The notes below the pieces were generated by a model. It was not told where the DNA came from, ran no database searches, and saw only the letters and a program-made list of their open reading frames with translations. Source: Dipteris shenzhenensis (lineage: Eukaryota > Polypodiophyta > Polypodiopsida > Gleicheniales). From it: a stretch of 64,000 nt of DNA. The DNA lies in NCBI GenBank assembly GCA_047967505.1, contig CM106539.1; one strand, given 5' to 3'. The position numbers and the translations under genes are program-made. Within the stretch, counting starts at the first letter, position 1, and every line of letters starts with the position of its first letter. This document shows, in pieces, positions 10,675-20,640 of the stretch.

Positions 10675-11245
10675 CCCAAACCATTATAGCGGAGATTGAC
10701 TAGGCATCACCTTCCTAGTGAGGCAGAAATGGTACGCGAGCATTATTGCCTAGTCTGCCTGAAGAAGCAGGTTTTCATTCGCCAGAACGAGCAAAAGATT
10801 CTGTTTAGTAAGAACTCTAAGGACTTCTGGTGGAAGTTTCTTGAGCGACAAGCCCCCTCTCCTCTGACAGACACCACACTCTAGCACCCTTATGCGCACA
10901 CACCATACTGCACTCCTCACCAGCCATCACCTTATCTCTCATAGTTACCCGAGCCGTCCCACTCCTTACACACTTTTCACTGCCAGTGGCATCAAACACA
11001 CACCTTTGAAGCTCCATAACCACCGAGCAAAAGATCATGAGGGACTATGCATTGAATACATTGCAGATGGACTAAAGCACTATGCCCCCAATGCTAGCAA
11101 AGCTTTTTAATGAAGCGGTTTGCACCTGTTTCGCTCACCTGAACCTTAAGACAATCACTCCCATTAGCAAGGCAAGAGATCCCATGAGCCCGCAGAAAAC
11201 TACATGACCATTATGATTGGGCATGTCTTGTCGGCCACTGACCGA
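10675..11245 (+). pseudogene. LINE-B ORF2 fragment (linker between APE and RT)
   Basis: Contains REHYCLVCLKKQVFIRQNEQ, KILFSKNSKDFWWKF and, further on, the LHNHRAKDHEGLCIEYI block. These match the linker/RT-start region of LINE-B at 17445-17520 (minus) and 14510-14580. The sequence breaks off near 11245 against an oppositely oriented LINE-A fragment. Confidence 0.65.
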
Positions 11246-11249
11246 TACA

Positions 11250-11650
11250 GTAGCGAAGACTATCGGGAAGTTTGGAGAACTCCGCCTCCCTCCAAGAGTC
11301 ACCACCAAAAGATCACGAAGATGAAATATTGCCAAATACTCCGCTCGGTAGAGGGCATCGCCATGAAGGCGGCTCCACCCTGCTTATCCTCCTTAAACTC
11401 TAGATTGTTGAAGTCTCCTCCAACAATCCAAGAGTCTACATTTGGGAGGCTCTCTGTAAGTTGCCTCTACAAAGACATAAATGTTTAGAATCCCGATCTA
11501 TCCTTCCCATAGGCCGATTCCAACCACCACCCCACCAATAAGCTCTCCCCAATCAAACACATACGAGTGAGAAACTGATCTACTGATATGCAAACCCCCC
11601 CACTTCTAGCCTGAGGATCCAATTTTTTCATAGATTCCTCATATCCTTCC
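11250..11650 (-). pseudogene. LINE-A APE endonuclease fragment, opposite strand
   Basis: Minus-strand reading gives VDSWIVGGDFNNLE around 11440-11395, the DFN motif of the APE domain, same as DSWIVGGDFNNLETSED in the full-length element at 29830-29880. A ...ILNIYV segment upstream corresponds to the conserved NIYAP strand. Short, frame-broken fragment. Confidence 0.65.
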
Positions 11651-11699
11651 ATTCCAAACCGTACGGAGTGGGGCTCGGAGTCCTTCTAGAGCCCGAGAT

Positions 11700-11945
11700 A
11701 GATGGAGTCCAGAAGTTGCTTGAGTGGCAAAGGATCAAGGTATTTGGCCGCTCTACATGGACTAGACCACTGACCCAGTTCCAAATAGTAATGGTGAGGC
11801 TCAGAGGCCTTCTACAACTCTAGGCAAATGAAGACCCGGAGTTGGATGGGGCCTTCGATTTGCTTGAGTGACAGAGGATCAAGATAGTAGGCCAACTAGA
11901 TGGGGAATAGATCACTGACCCAGATCACTGACCCAGTTCCAGTGG
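11700..11945 (+). repeat. Imperfect ~143-bp duplication
   Basis: TTGCTTGAGTG.CA.AGGATCAAG.TA occurs near 11713 and 11856, and ACTGACCCAGTTCC near 11770 and 11926. No coding signal recognised; it probably derives from decayed LINE DNA. Confidence 0.5.
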
Positions 11946-12189
11946 GGGTCGCAGTGGCATCTTTGGTTATGGGACGGCCGGCCTCTTCGTGAGGTGCAAT
12001 GGGAACTAGAAGAGTGAATTTGGCCTTCACAAGCAGGGCACTCGGAGAGAGTTGTTGTCCTTCTCGTACACGACGCGCATTGCTCGTCAACTCAACTAGA
12101 GGCAACAGCTTAGTGTCCCTTGAGACAAGGACACTGGGTTGAGCAGCATGTTCCCCAAGATGTTATATCCCAATTTCGGTAACGCTTAG

Positions 12190-12480
12190 GGACCAGCCCG
12201 CAGTCCACGAAAGATTTATTCCTTCTAGATCATGGCCCACGAAGGCTTGCCCATCGGTCCTTGGCTGGAGCAGATGCGCATTGATGTAGATGCCACGATT
12301 GCGTGGATAGAGATATGGAGACGCCCACATTGTCTTTGGAGCTGGCCCATAGAAAAGAGGATTTGGCTGGGAGCGCTCCAAATTGTAGCTAGGCAGCAGG
12401 ACTCCACTTGGGGGATGGCTGCACGGCTGAGGGAGAGGGGTCACGCCTTCTCCATCAACCGTGGCCTCTGCATCTTCCAG
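12190..12480 (+). pseudogene. LINE-A zf-RVT fragment
   Basis: The frame MAHEGLPIGPWLEQMRIDVD, then RPHCLWSWPIEKRIWLGALQ, matches the zf-RVT region of the full-length LINE-A1 (MVAHKGLPVGSWLRQMGQ...HCLWSYSHAQTVWKGI, minus 26420-26300). The first zinc ligands are lost. It is a short 3' ORF2 fragment in the 8.4-kb intron. Confidence 0.65.
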
Positions 12481-12609
12481 GATCCAAGGTCAGCGAGTCT
12501 TCTAGATAGAGGCATAGGACGCAATGCCTCCTTCCCGACAGTGCATGTGCCATTGCCAAAGGACACGTTATGGGAGACCGTATGCATTCAATACTCCATT
12601 CCTTAAGCC

Positions 12610-13064
12610 AATCAATTTCGACCTGACGGCACCTTTTTTTAAATATAGTGAGAACGCACAAAGCCATCCCCTTTAATGGAAGCATGTCATCTTCAGCCTG
12701 AAGGATCATTGATACTATTTGGACTAAGTCTCAACTTTTTTTATAAAAAATGTGTCCCTAGCCTCTTACAATGTCTATAAAAAAACTCCTACATTAATCA
12801 TGTTGTACACTCAAAATGATTGAACAGATTTCCAAAGAATAGAGAACAATCAAAGGACAAACAGACCAAGCAATAAAAGGTTATACTCTGCAGACATGCA
12901 TCTAAAAACTACATAAAAACTACAAATGGGTTTAAGAAGGTTTACAATCAAACTTGTACTGACAGGAAGAAGGTTTTCGCTCACAAACACCATCTTCTCA
13001 GGAATAGCATTAGGAATACAACACATACACTGACCGAATTCAAAAAATCATTCATGCCTCTCAC
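12610..13064. other. Intron sequence without recognised feature
   Basis: AT-rich non-coding DNA adjoining the donor of the exon at 13065-13150 (minus strand). Confidence 0.5.
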
Positions 13065-13150
13065 CAGAAAACAACATCTTCAAATTTGATTGAACCGTCG
13101 TACAGCTGCAAAGGTTTCGCATGTGGTTTGTTAACAATAGTTGGCTTAAC
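13065..13150 (-). CDS. ATM3: ATM-type ABC transporter exon (start of nucleotide-binding domain)
   Basis: An 86-bp exon after TTTTGCAG|GTT, coding VKPTIVNKPHAKPLQLYDGS followed by IKFEDVVF, and ending TTCTG|GTGAGA (phase 2). The G.I.FE.V.F pattern is the first beta strand of the ABC domain. It lies 20.2 kb from the preceding exon. The intron directly upstream of the acceptor begins with a three-copy 70-bp minisatellite. Confidence 0.88.
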
Positions 13151-13170
13151 CTGCAAAAGGCAGTAATGAT

Positions 13171-13381
13171 GCATGTATTAAGATGGTCCTCAGTTCAGAC
13201 ATGTCAGAATCAATGTAGCAAAAGAGTATAAGGAGAAAAAGGCATGTCTTAAGATGGTCCTCAGTTCAGACATGTCAGAATCAATGTAGCAAAGAGTATA
13301 AGGAGAAAAAGGCATGTATTAAGATGGTTCACAGTTCAGACATGTCAGAATCAATGTAGCAAAGAGTATAAGGAAAAAAAG
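13171..13381 (-). repeat. Three-copy 70/71-bp minisatellite beside a splice acceptor
   Basis: Units start GCATGT at 13171, 13242 and 13312 (71, 70 and ~70 bp). Units 1 and 2 are almost identical; unit 3 has a few substitutions (GGTTCACAG for GGTCCTCAG). The array is intronic and starts 20 bp upstream (minus sense) of the acceptor of the exon 13065-13150. Confidence 0.93.
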
Positions 13382-13476
13382 CCACGAGTCTGCATCTAGA
13401 CTATCAAATACTCATCTCATCAACAAAACATATTTCTAACCACAATAGTAGTTTAAAATACATTTCTTCTAGCTGA

Positions 13477-13504
<28 letters not shown>
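13477..13504. repeat. (TC)14 dinucleotide repeat
   Basis: An uninterrupted run of TC in the same intron; no associated element end recognised. Confidence 0.95.
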
Positions 13505-13507
<3 letters not shown>

Positions 13508-13669
13508 GAGAGACAGCTTGACAAACACAGATACGAGAGCTCCTCACATCTTTCTTTTTTTTTGGTGAAAAGAGCTCCTCACATCTCATCAAAGAGCCAC
13601 TAGGTTACCTGGATACACGGAACCTGAGCATGTACTAGGAGTGCTAGCTTTGAGCACATTATACTTCTC

Positions 13670-14045
13670 TTTTTTTTTTTTTGCAAGAAAATTACTTCAT
13701 TAAGTATGAATGAAAACCGTGAGAGCAAGCTCAAATGCAGGAGTACATCATGCAATGCATGAGGAAAAAACAGCTCAAAATGAGCTAATAAAAAACCAAG
13801 GCGGAGGCTGAAAATGCCATCTCAACCCTGAGGTAGACTCAGAGAAGAAAGGAAATCCTCTCCAAACTTTAAAAAAAGTAACTCTCCTGGCAGTGGCGAA
13901 CAAGACTCCACTGAGTGTCGCTGTACAATGAAAGCTGCATCTGGATCATGTCCCTCGAAAAACACCTGAGGGCCAGTAAGAGATAACCAAGCCACAGAAC
14001 CCCAGGTCATATAGAAAGGTGATGTATGAAAGATACTAAAAATCC
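13670..14045 (-). mobile_element. LINE-A2 3' end, truncated
   Basis: On the minus strand the sequence matches the 3' end of the LINE at 44220-44800: FYMTWGSVAWLSLTGPQVFF then EGHDPDAAFIVQRHSVESCS (14010-13890), then the 3' untranslated CATGCATTGCATGATGTACTC...TACTTAATGAAGTAA. It ends at a 13-bp poly(A) (plus-strand T13, 13670-13682). Compared with 44370-44640 a segment is deleted after ESCS. A 5'-truncated insertion about 375 bp long. Confidence 0.85.
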
Positions 14046-14049
14046 CAGC

Positions 14050-15045
14050 AACACCTTTCTAGATCCTACTTCCCTGTTATTTCTTTTGCTACTCTAGTAT
14101 TTGGACACTTGATTCACTTTAGCTTTTCAGCAAGGGTCTTAGTGAACCCTTTGCTTTCAGTGGTACAGGACGATGACGAGAGCAGAGAGATGAGAGCTCA
14201 CCTCACACATGAGCGAGCCCTAGGCCATTTGATGTCATCTAAGGCGCAGTGGATCTCCCAACGATTAACACGTCGTTAGAGGCAGACTTTCCTTACGCAT
14301 AGGATGGATGAGGTGTTCATATCATTCCGAGGGGGAGAGCCTACCATTGGATGGGGGCTTCTATTGGAGGGGAATCCACCTATTCCCATCACAGATCCAG
14401 GGGTTTGGCACACATATGCATGCTCTCTCTATGATGTCATGATGTAGGCACCACCGGACATCATCTCTATGCCCAGAACCACTACTTGTCAGTTGTTCAC
14501 TGCACAGAACGTACAAGCTACACTCCATCGGCTTCATAACCGAAGAGCACAGGACCATGAGCAGCTACGAAGTGAGCATTTTGCACCTGGGCAGGAGGTC
14601 TTGATTCTGATCCTAGCACAGATGTTCAACCATGCAGTATGCCACAGCTTTCCACCTGCTTGGAGCACTACCACCATTGTACCGATACACAAAGCAGGTG
14701 ATCCCATGCACATTGGGAACTACCGTACCCTCATGATTGGCCACACTTTGGCCAAGATTTATCACTCAATACTAGAGAGAGAGATCAACGGCCACACAAA
14801 GGCCCATGGACAGAGGGCTATCAGTCATGCAAGTTTTCAAAGACAACACTCCACCCTAGACCACATCTTCAATTTGAGGGCTATCATTGAGAAGGCGAGC
14901 TTGAGACACCAAAAAGTCTACGCTTGCTTGGTAGACTTTCAGAAGGCCTTCAACACTATCCCGCATGATCAGGAGGCTATAGGAGATGCAAATTCCAGAG
15001 ATCTTGATTTGGGGGGCGATGAGAGTCTTCGGAATTGTGGAAGTG
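14050..15045 (+). mobile_element. LINE-B fragment: 3' UTR piece plus RT start
   Basis: 14085-14160 resembles the LINE-B 3' untranslated region (AGCAAGGGTCTTAGTGAACCCTTTGC, as at 7955). 14290 onward is ORF2: VWHTYACSLYDV, then the LFTAQNVQATLHRLHNRRAQ block at 14495-14555 and RT fingers/palm to FVDFQKAFNTIPHDQ (14930-14975, first letters vary). It is joined at about 15046 to an inverted LINE-B 3' end, so two LINE-B copies lie tail to tail. Confidence 0.7.
14469..14990 (+). pseudogene. LINE-B RT N-terminal half
   Basis: About 174 codons from the start of the RT domain: ATLHRLHNRRAQDHEQLRSE, MFNHAVCHSFPPAWSTTTIV, YRTLMIGHTLAKIYHSILER, HASFQRQHSTLDHIFNLRAI and CLVDFQKAFNTIPHD. The open frame continues after 14990, but from there it reads inverted LINE-B 3' DNA, so the tail of that frame (to 15476) is an accidental fusion. 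The palm motif with the catalytic Asp pair is absent. Confidence 0.75.
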
Positions 15046-15209
15046 GAGGCATGAGGTCAGCAATAGAGCATTGTCGCCCCCCCAAGGGTGCAGTCGTGGT
15101 ACGTCTCCTAGTCATAGCTCTGCGTCTGACCAGGGCCACTATGACCCCCGTCGGTCGGCGGGCTCCAACCCTAAACAAGGAGGGGATGTCCCCAAGTATG
15201 ATTTGTGAG

Positions 15210-15953
15210 TCAACCCTCTGTTTGAGTTGTGTGGGGGTCTATGTGATCTGGCTGAAAGAACTCCGTGATAGAGCTCTGAGAGGTATCAGTCGAAGAAGAA
15301 GTCTGCTCTGGTCTCTGTGCTCGGAGTATCCTATCGCAGTGTCTGAGCACCTCATGAATGAAACCAGCCAAACATTGTTGGTCTGGGTAGGAGAGGAAAC
15401 CGGCCAAACCCCCATAACTATCTTTGAAGAGGTAGTAGAAACGCCCTCGGATCTCATAGTAAACAGGACACCTTAAGATGAAATGCTCCTCTGTCTCAAC
15501 CTCCTGCATGTCACATAGTGTGCATATGCGCCTCTCCCTAGGTAACCACTCTGCTCTGCCACTCTTAATACAAAGTCTGTGTGAAGAGACACGGAACTGC
15601 CCAAGATAGATCCTCAGCGAGGGAGGTAGATGAATCTGCATGTATCCTAGTGGATCAATGAAACCCTCCGCTGTTATATGTAAGAAGCGAACTCTGTAGA
15701 AGCCCAGCTTCACTGGAAGATCACTCGGGCCCAACCAAGTCCGGAATGTGTGTAGCTGTAGTAGATTCTCACGGATAACCTGGTTGACCTCGTATGATAG
15801 GAGGGGAGAGAAAGGAGCATCCATGTTGTACTGGAAAAGAGGCAGTCTGTCCATGTGGAGCCCTAGTCCTGCAAACCATCTCTCTGTACGTGCATACCAG
15901 CACGTCTTATCCCCCCTCCTGCAAGTGCCATAGAAGAGAAAAGTGCTAGCCAT
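15210..15953 (-). pseudogene. LINE-B ORF2 C-terminus with zinc cluster and PIP box
   Basis: 248 codons. Order: GLGLHMDRLPLFQYNMDAPF, NLLQLHTFRTWLG, then a Cys/His cluster CTLCDMQEVETEEHFILRC (C-x2-C-x9-H-x4-C, probably nucleic-acid binding), VYYEIRGRFYYLF, and a charged tail ending TDTSQSSITEFFQPDHIDPH before the stop. QSSITEFF at 15281-15258 fits the PIP-box consensus Q-x-x-I/L/M-x-x-F-F that binds the PCNA sliding clamp. The motif recurs in three other copies of this family in the window. Confidence 0.82.
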
Positions 15954-16018
15954 GGTATCTTGCTACGCTCGGATGTGTAATTCCCATACTCCCTGACTTG
16001 GTACAGATACGTAATGAC

Positions 16019-17002
16019 CTAAAATGCTGCATCTAGCTGTAATGAGGGTGACCCAAACTCCGCCCGAATGATCTGGTGAGGGTCAGGTGGCTTACCACGG
16101 ATCATCCGTGATAACATGAGAACCTGTAGCCGCTCCACCTTAGCCCACTCTGTATCCGACAAGTCTGGCCCCCAACATTGACTGTCATACATCCCTGCTA
16201 GGCAGACCAAGGAGTCAAAAAGCAACCCTTTGGTCCATGGATCCTGAAAGTGAGAGCGGAAGCACTGTCTCTCTAGCCTAGCCAATGCAGCATATTCTTT
16301 GCTCAGGCGTGCATGCATCGCGTGTCTCATGGTGAAGATGGGTCCGGAAAAGACGACCCCAAGATATGTGTATGATGAAACTACCTTAACAGGGGACCCA
16401 TCAAATGTGAAATGCTCATCGTGCATGACGGCTCGAGATGTATTGAAGATCATAACCTTGGTTTTACCCAAGTTGACCTTCAAATCATGAGACTCGCAAA
16501 AGGACTGTAGTGCGTCAAGGTGTCTCTGGAGCCCCTCTGTTGAGGAGGACAAGAGAGCCATGTCATCTACATAGAGTAATATCCGGATCGGTGTGCCTAC
16601 GAGGGAGCAACCTATCCCACCCTGTGCCTGCATCACTATCTCGAGCTCGTCGATGTAGAGACCAAACAAGGTAGGTGATAATAGGTACCCTTGTTTGATC
16701 CCAATAGTGCTCATGATCTCGTCTGTCCACCCAGATCCTGTCCGCACTCTGCCTGAAACTCGCTCATAAAGTGCCATGACAGCCCAAATGATCTTCTGGT
16801 CGTAACCCAAATCCTGTAGGCGTCGTATGAGACAGGCTCTCAAAACGGTGTCAAATGCCTTGCGAAAATCCACAAAGCAACAATAAACCCTCTGCTTCTG
16901 TGCCCTCGCCTCCTCGATGATACACATGAGCGCGAGAATATGTTCACGGTCCCATGATCTCGCCTGAAACCGGCCTGGCCCGCTTCTCTGAGTCCTCAAC
17001 AC
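16019..17002 (-). pseudogene. LINE-B reverse transcriptase domain
   Basis: A 327-codon frame with DREHILALMCIIEEA, RVYCCFVDFRKAFDTVLRAC, IGIKQGYLLSPTLFGLYIDE (the usual C of KQGCPLSP is Y), RILLYVDDMALLSSSTEGLQ with the intact Asp pair (near 16570), HDLKVNLGKTKVMIFNTSRA and the start of the C-terminal domain YTYLGVVFSGPIFTMRHA. The RT start lies in a broken frame at 17440-17010. The longest intact RT of this family in the window. Confidence 0.88.
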
Positions 17003-17444
17003 TCCGCAAATCTGCTGACCTCAAAATCAAGTACTGATGCATAAATCTTGGACATGACATGTTCAATCATAATGGTCCTGTAGTTCTCCGGGTTCATGGG
17101 ATCCCCTGCCTTGTCAATGGGTGAGATAGTGCTGATGGTCGATGTGCGTGGAAACCCCCAGCAAACAGCTTCATTAAATAGCGGCTAAGATCAAGGCTAG
17201 GAGGTTAATCCCATATGGAATGAACTCAGTGCATAGTCCCTCATGATCCTTCGCTCGGCCATTATGAAGTTTTATTACGGCATCCTTCACGCGCCCTTAG
17301 TAAAGAGGGTGCAAGACGTGGGGCGTGGCATATGTGATAGGTTAGGGACTGGTTGATTTGGGACATCATAGAGCGTGTGTGCATAATCAGACCACACCTG
17401 ACTATCAATGAGTGGTGGGGGGACCGTCCCTCTAGAAATCTCGG

Positions 17445-18960
17445 CTAGAAGTCCTTAGAGTTGTTACTGAACAAAATGTTCAGTAGCTCCTCCTCGTTCT
17501 GACGCACGATGTCAAGTTTCTTCCTGCGTACCAGACAACGGTGCTTACGTAGCGTCTCTGGTTCGCTCGAAAAACTGTTTTCTGTTTCGAATCTTAGCTG
17601 ACGGCGTAAAGCCTTACACTCATCATCGTACCAACTATTAGAGGGTACGGTCCCAAGTGGTGGTGGGCGGGTGGAGCGGGTGGTGTGGGGGAAGGCGTGA
17701 AGAGCAGCCTCGTGTAGTGAGCGAGTGACTAGGGTAGCACGATCCTCTAATAAGGGTATAAAGTCAATGTATGCGAGAAGTATGTACAGACGGCCAGAGT
17801 AAGTAAGTGAGTCATCACGATCAAAGCGTATATCATGGTAGGTGGAGTAAGAACTCAACGGGGTAGAAAGTGCTGTGCGGCGGGGGGTAGAAATGCTGAA
17901 GAAAAGATAGGTATGATCAGCCCCGGGAGGGAGAGGCGCTACAGTAAAGTCAATGATGCGAGATGTGAAGACAGGGGATCCCATGATGTAGTCCACAACA
18001 CTGAAGCCTCCCCCATGTGGAAAGCAAGTGAAGCCACCTGATGCGGGCCATCTGTCAAGACCATTATAGATAATAAGATCATGCATCCTACTGAGGTCTA
18101 ATAGGGCCTGCCCATAAGATGTGAGTGGTCCTCGTCTATCAGCGAAAACTCGTAGCATACCTGCCTCCTCAAGGTCAATGTCTGGCAATACAGTGGAATC
18201 ATTCCTGAAGTCGAGAAGTGGTGCCTGACGAGCGCCTGTCCTCGCGTTGAAGTCCCTAACTAGGAGGACTTTTCCGCGGCTAGAGAAGTCAACAATGGAC
18301 TAATAAAGAGCAGCGAATGCCCCTCGAGTATCTCTGGCAAAGCGGGAGGTCTCGGGGGGGAAGTAGCAAACTGCAATAAACAAATCCCAGCTATCCATAT
18401 GTCAAATCCGGATCCAAAGAAACCTGGAGTGTGGATCTCTCTGCTCCACTGAGATGGCCCCCAAAGGTGTGGATCTGTAAAGGACTGTGACTCCTGCTGA
18501 CCCTCATACCCCTCCTATATCCCTCGTCTCATCTCTGTAAGTAAACTCCCATGTATACCCGCTGACTACTGGTAGTGGGCACTCTGGACTCTGATGTGTC
18601 TCTGTCTAAAAGACTATGTCGTGACCTGTATAGGATTCCGAGCAGTTCCCTGGTTTTGACCTAGAGTGTGGATCTCTCTGCTCCACTGAGATGGCCCCCA
18701 AAAGTGTGCATCTGTAAAGGACTGTGACTCCTGCTAACCCTCGTACCCTCCTATATCCCTCGTCTCATCTCTGTAGGTAGACTCCCATGTATACCCACTG
18801 ACTACTGGTAGTGGGCGCTTTGGACTCTGATGTGTCTCTGTATAAAAGACTATATCGTGACCTGTATAGGATTCCGAGTTCTTCCCTGGTTCTGACCATA
18901 AGGTACCATTACAGTCCAAATGATACAGGATAGGGTCTCCGATGTTTGGATCTCATAGAC
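17445..18960 (-). pseudogene. LINE-B ORF2 APE endonuclease domain
   Basis: N-terminal part: GHDIVFYTETHQSP (E of the ETH motif, 18860-18820). Middle: GKVLLVRDFNARTG around 18280-18240, where GDFN has become RDFN. C-terminal part (18188-17890): HDLIIYNGLDRWPASGGFTC, GGFSVVDYIMGSP and LPPGADHTYLFFS with the catalytic DH pair. The reaction is target-DNA nicking to prime reverse transcription. The frame then continues into the linker ending RRKKLDIVRQNEEELL (17510-17460). The G to R change, frame breaks and a 237-bp duplication argue against activity. Confidence 0.8.
18427..18897 (-). repeat. 237-bp tandem duplication in LINE-B APE domain
   Basis: GAGTGTGGATCTCTCTGCTC starts at 18427 and 18664. 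The 237-bp unit (79 codons, in frame) encodes the N-terminus of the endonuclease (GHDIVFYTETHQSP...PVVSGYTWESTYRDE). The two copies differ at several bases, so the duplication is not a recent assembly artefact. Confidence 0.9.
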
Positions 18961-20640
18961 CCCGCCTCCCTATGCGATAGGAGAGGTGGGTGCCCGACGG
19001 GGACCTGTAAGGAGTCGTCCATCTCGTACTACTGCCCACTTCCACTCCTTGCGGGCCTGATCCCGCTTCTGCAACAAAAAATGCATCTCCTCAACCTGTA
19101 GTGGAGTGAGGTCCTCATCCATGGAGATCGCTCGCTGGTCTTGTAAGACTGACCTACGACGTAAAGCCGAAACTTGTGCCTGGGCGTCATGGAACCATAT
19201 GATAAGGGGTTGCTCTCGGTTGGGGTCCCTCCCAACCCGCCATGATCTCTCAATCATGTGCTCAGTCGCCTCTAGGATAGTGTTGCAACAGAAAACACAT
19301 CTCCTCAATCTGTAGTGGAGTGAGGTCCTCATCCATGGAGATCGCTCGCTGGTCTCGTAAGGCTGACCTACGGCGTAAAGCCGAAACTTGTGCCTGGGCT
19401 TCATGGAACCGTATGATGAGGGGCTGCTCTCGGTTGGGGTCCCTCCCAACCCGCCATGCTCTCTCAATCATGTGCTCAGTCATCCCTAGGATAGTGGTCA
19501 CAAAGGCCTGCGCATCTGCCCCATCAGTGTAGCCTTAGTGTAGGGAATCCCACGTACTCTGATGTTGAGAGCCTTGTTGGCTCTCTGCTGCTGCTCCAGG
19601 AGGGTAGCCAAAACGGTTACCCTTGCAGGTTGCCGTTTGGCTACGTCGACCCATTTGGACGCCTCCTCGATGGCAGATTGCATGCTCGCAATCTAAGCCT
19701 CCACAACTGGGGTGCTCCCTGGGACTGTACATATGGCAGTAACCTCCTGTCAGAGCTGTGAGATCTCTTGTATGAGCCTCTGAATAAGATCAGCCTGGAC
19801 TCGAATAGCCTGAGACTGCTCCTGTATGAGACGTGCCTGCTCCTGGGTGAAGCGTGTCTGCTCCCGTGCGAAGCATGAGATCTCCCTCTCGCGCTCTCAA
19901 ATGCTCTGGACGTCCATCAGCAAGTACTCCCAAGCCTCTGATGGGTCAACTCATCCGTGCTCTAATGGAAACTCAAAGGACTGTGGCCTAAAAGTGTGAG
20001 GATGACACTAGAGGCTGGGTGATGACTAGGTGAGATGGGTACGGTATGGAGATGATAGTGGCCTGGAGGAGGCGATCCCAGCATGGTGTGGAAGTGTGGG
20101 CTGACTGAGAGACAGAGGGGAGAGAAAGGTCGAGTAGTGCGGAACAGTGTATGACCCCTCCAAAGTAGGTGTCATAATCGGAGAGAGAACTGTAGCGGGA
20201 GAAAAAGGAAGAGATGGAAGAGATGGTAGCAGTGGCAACCCTCTATCCTAGGGGAGGGTGGAGCAATCGATGTCATGGGTAGGGGTATGTCAGAGCCAGT
20301 AGCTCTAACTGTAGAGGCTGTAGGCATAAGTGGAGCTGAAAGGGTAGCTGAAACTGGAACTAGAGCGGACGCTAAAGCTGAAGCTGAGGCTGAGGATGAG
20401 GATGTAGTTGAGACCGAGGCTGAGACTGAAGTTGAAGCTGTGACTGAAGCTGAGGCAGAGGTGGCTCCCGCCTTTGCTTTGCTGTCCACTCCGAGTCCAC
20501 TGCGGTTGTAGCGTGTGTTCTTCGAGTTTGAGTTGTGTTTGTGTTTGTTTCTTGGCTTTGTTGTCATCTTTATTGGCGGCTTTATCCGTATCCTTGCCAC
20601 CTTTCCCCATTTCGTTCGATACACCCATGTTCAGTGCAGG
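18960..20640 (-). pseudogene. LINE-B ORF1: coiled coil plus L1 ORF1p-like RRM/CTD
   Basis: The start is probably MGVSNEMGKGGKDTDKAANK (ATG near 20630), followed by a Ser/Ala/Val/Thr-rich stretch (20510-20270). A long helix with heptad-like ERER.ISCFAR.QTRFTQ.QARLIQ and QADLIQRLIQEISQL follows (about 19930-19755). Next is RANKALNIRVRGIPYTKA (about 19600-19545), then IERAWRVGRDPNREQPLIIR and FHEAQAQVSALRRRS, then AISMDEDLTPLQIEEMCFLL and WKWAVVRDGRLL. This order and wording (N.RV.G.P; IERA.RVG; P.I.RF....; ED.. plus lysine/arginine-rich CTD) match the RRM and C-terminal domain of vertebrate-type L1 ORF1p, an RNA chaperone forming coiled-coil trimers. Stops in the coiled coil and a 214-bp duplication (19070-19497) break it. 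Confidence 0.72.
19070..19497 (-). repeat. 214-bp tandem duplication in LINE-B ORF1
   Basis: GTGGAGTGAGGTCCTCATCC starts at 19101 and again at 19315; GCAACA.AAAA..CATC starts at 19070 and 19284. The unit encodes most of the RRM second half and CTD start. 214 is not a multiple of three, so the duplication shifts the frame. Confidence 0.9.

Noticed and set aside
13171-13381. Regular repeats resembling a CRISPR array
   Set aside because: Units are 70 bp and contiguous with no variable spacers, in a eukaryotic intron; it is a minisatellite.
14990-15476. Continuation of the LINE-B RT frame for 160 more codons
   Set aside because: After 14990 the frame reads an inverted LINE-B 3' end; the fusion is accidental.
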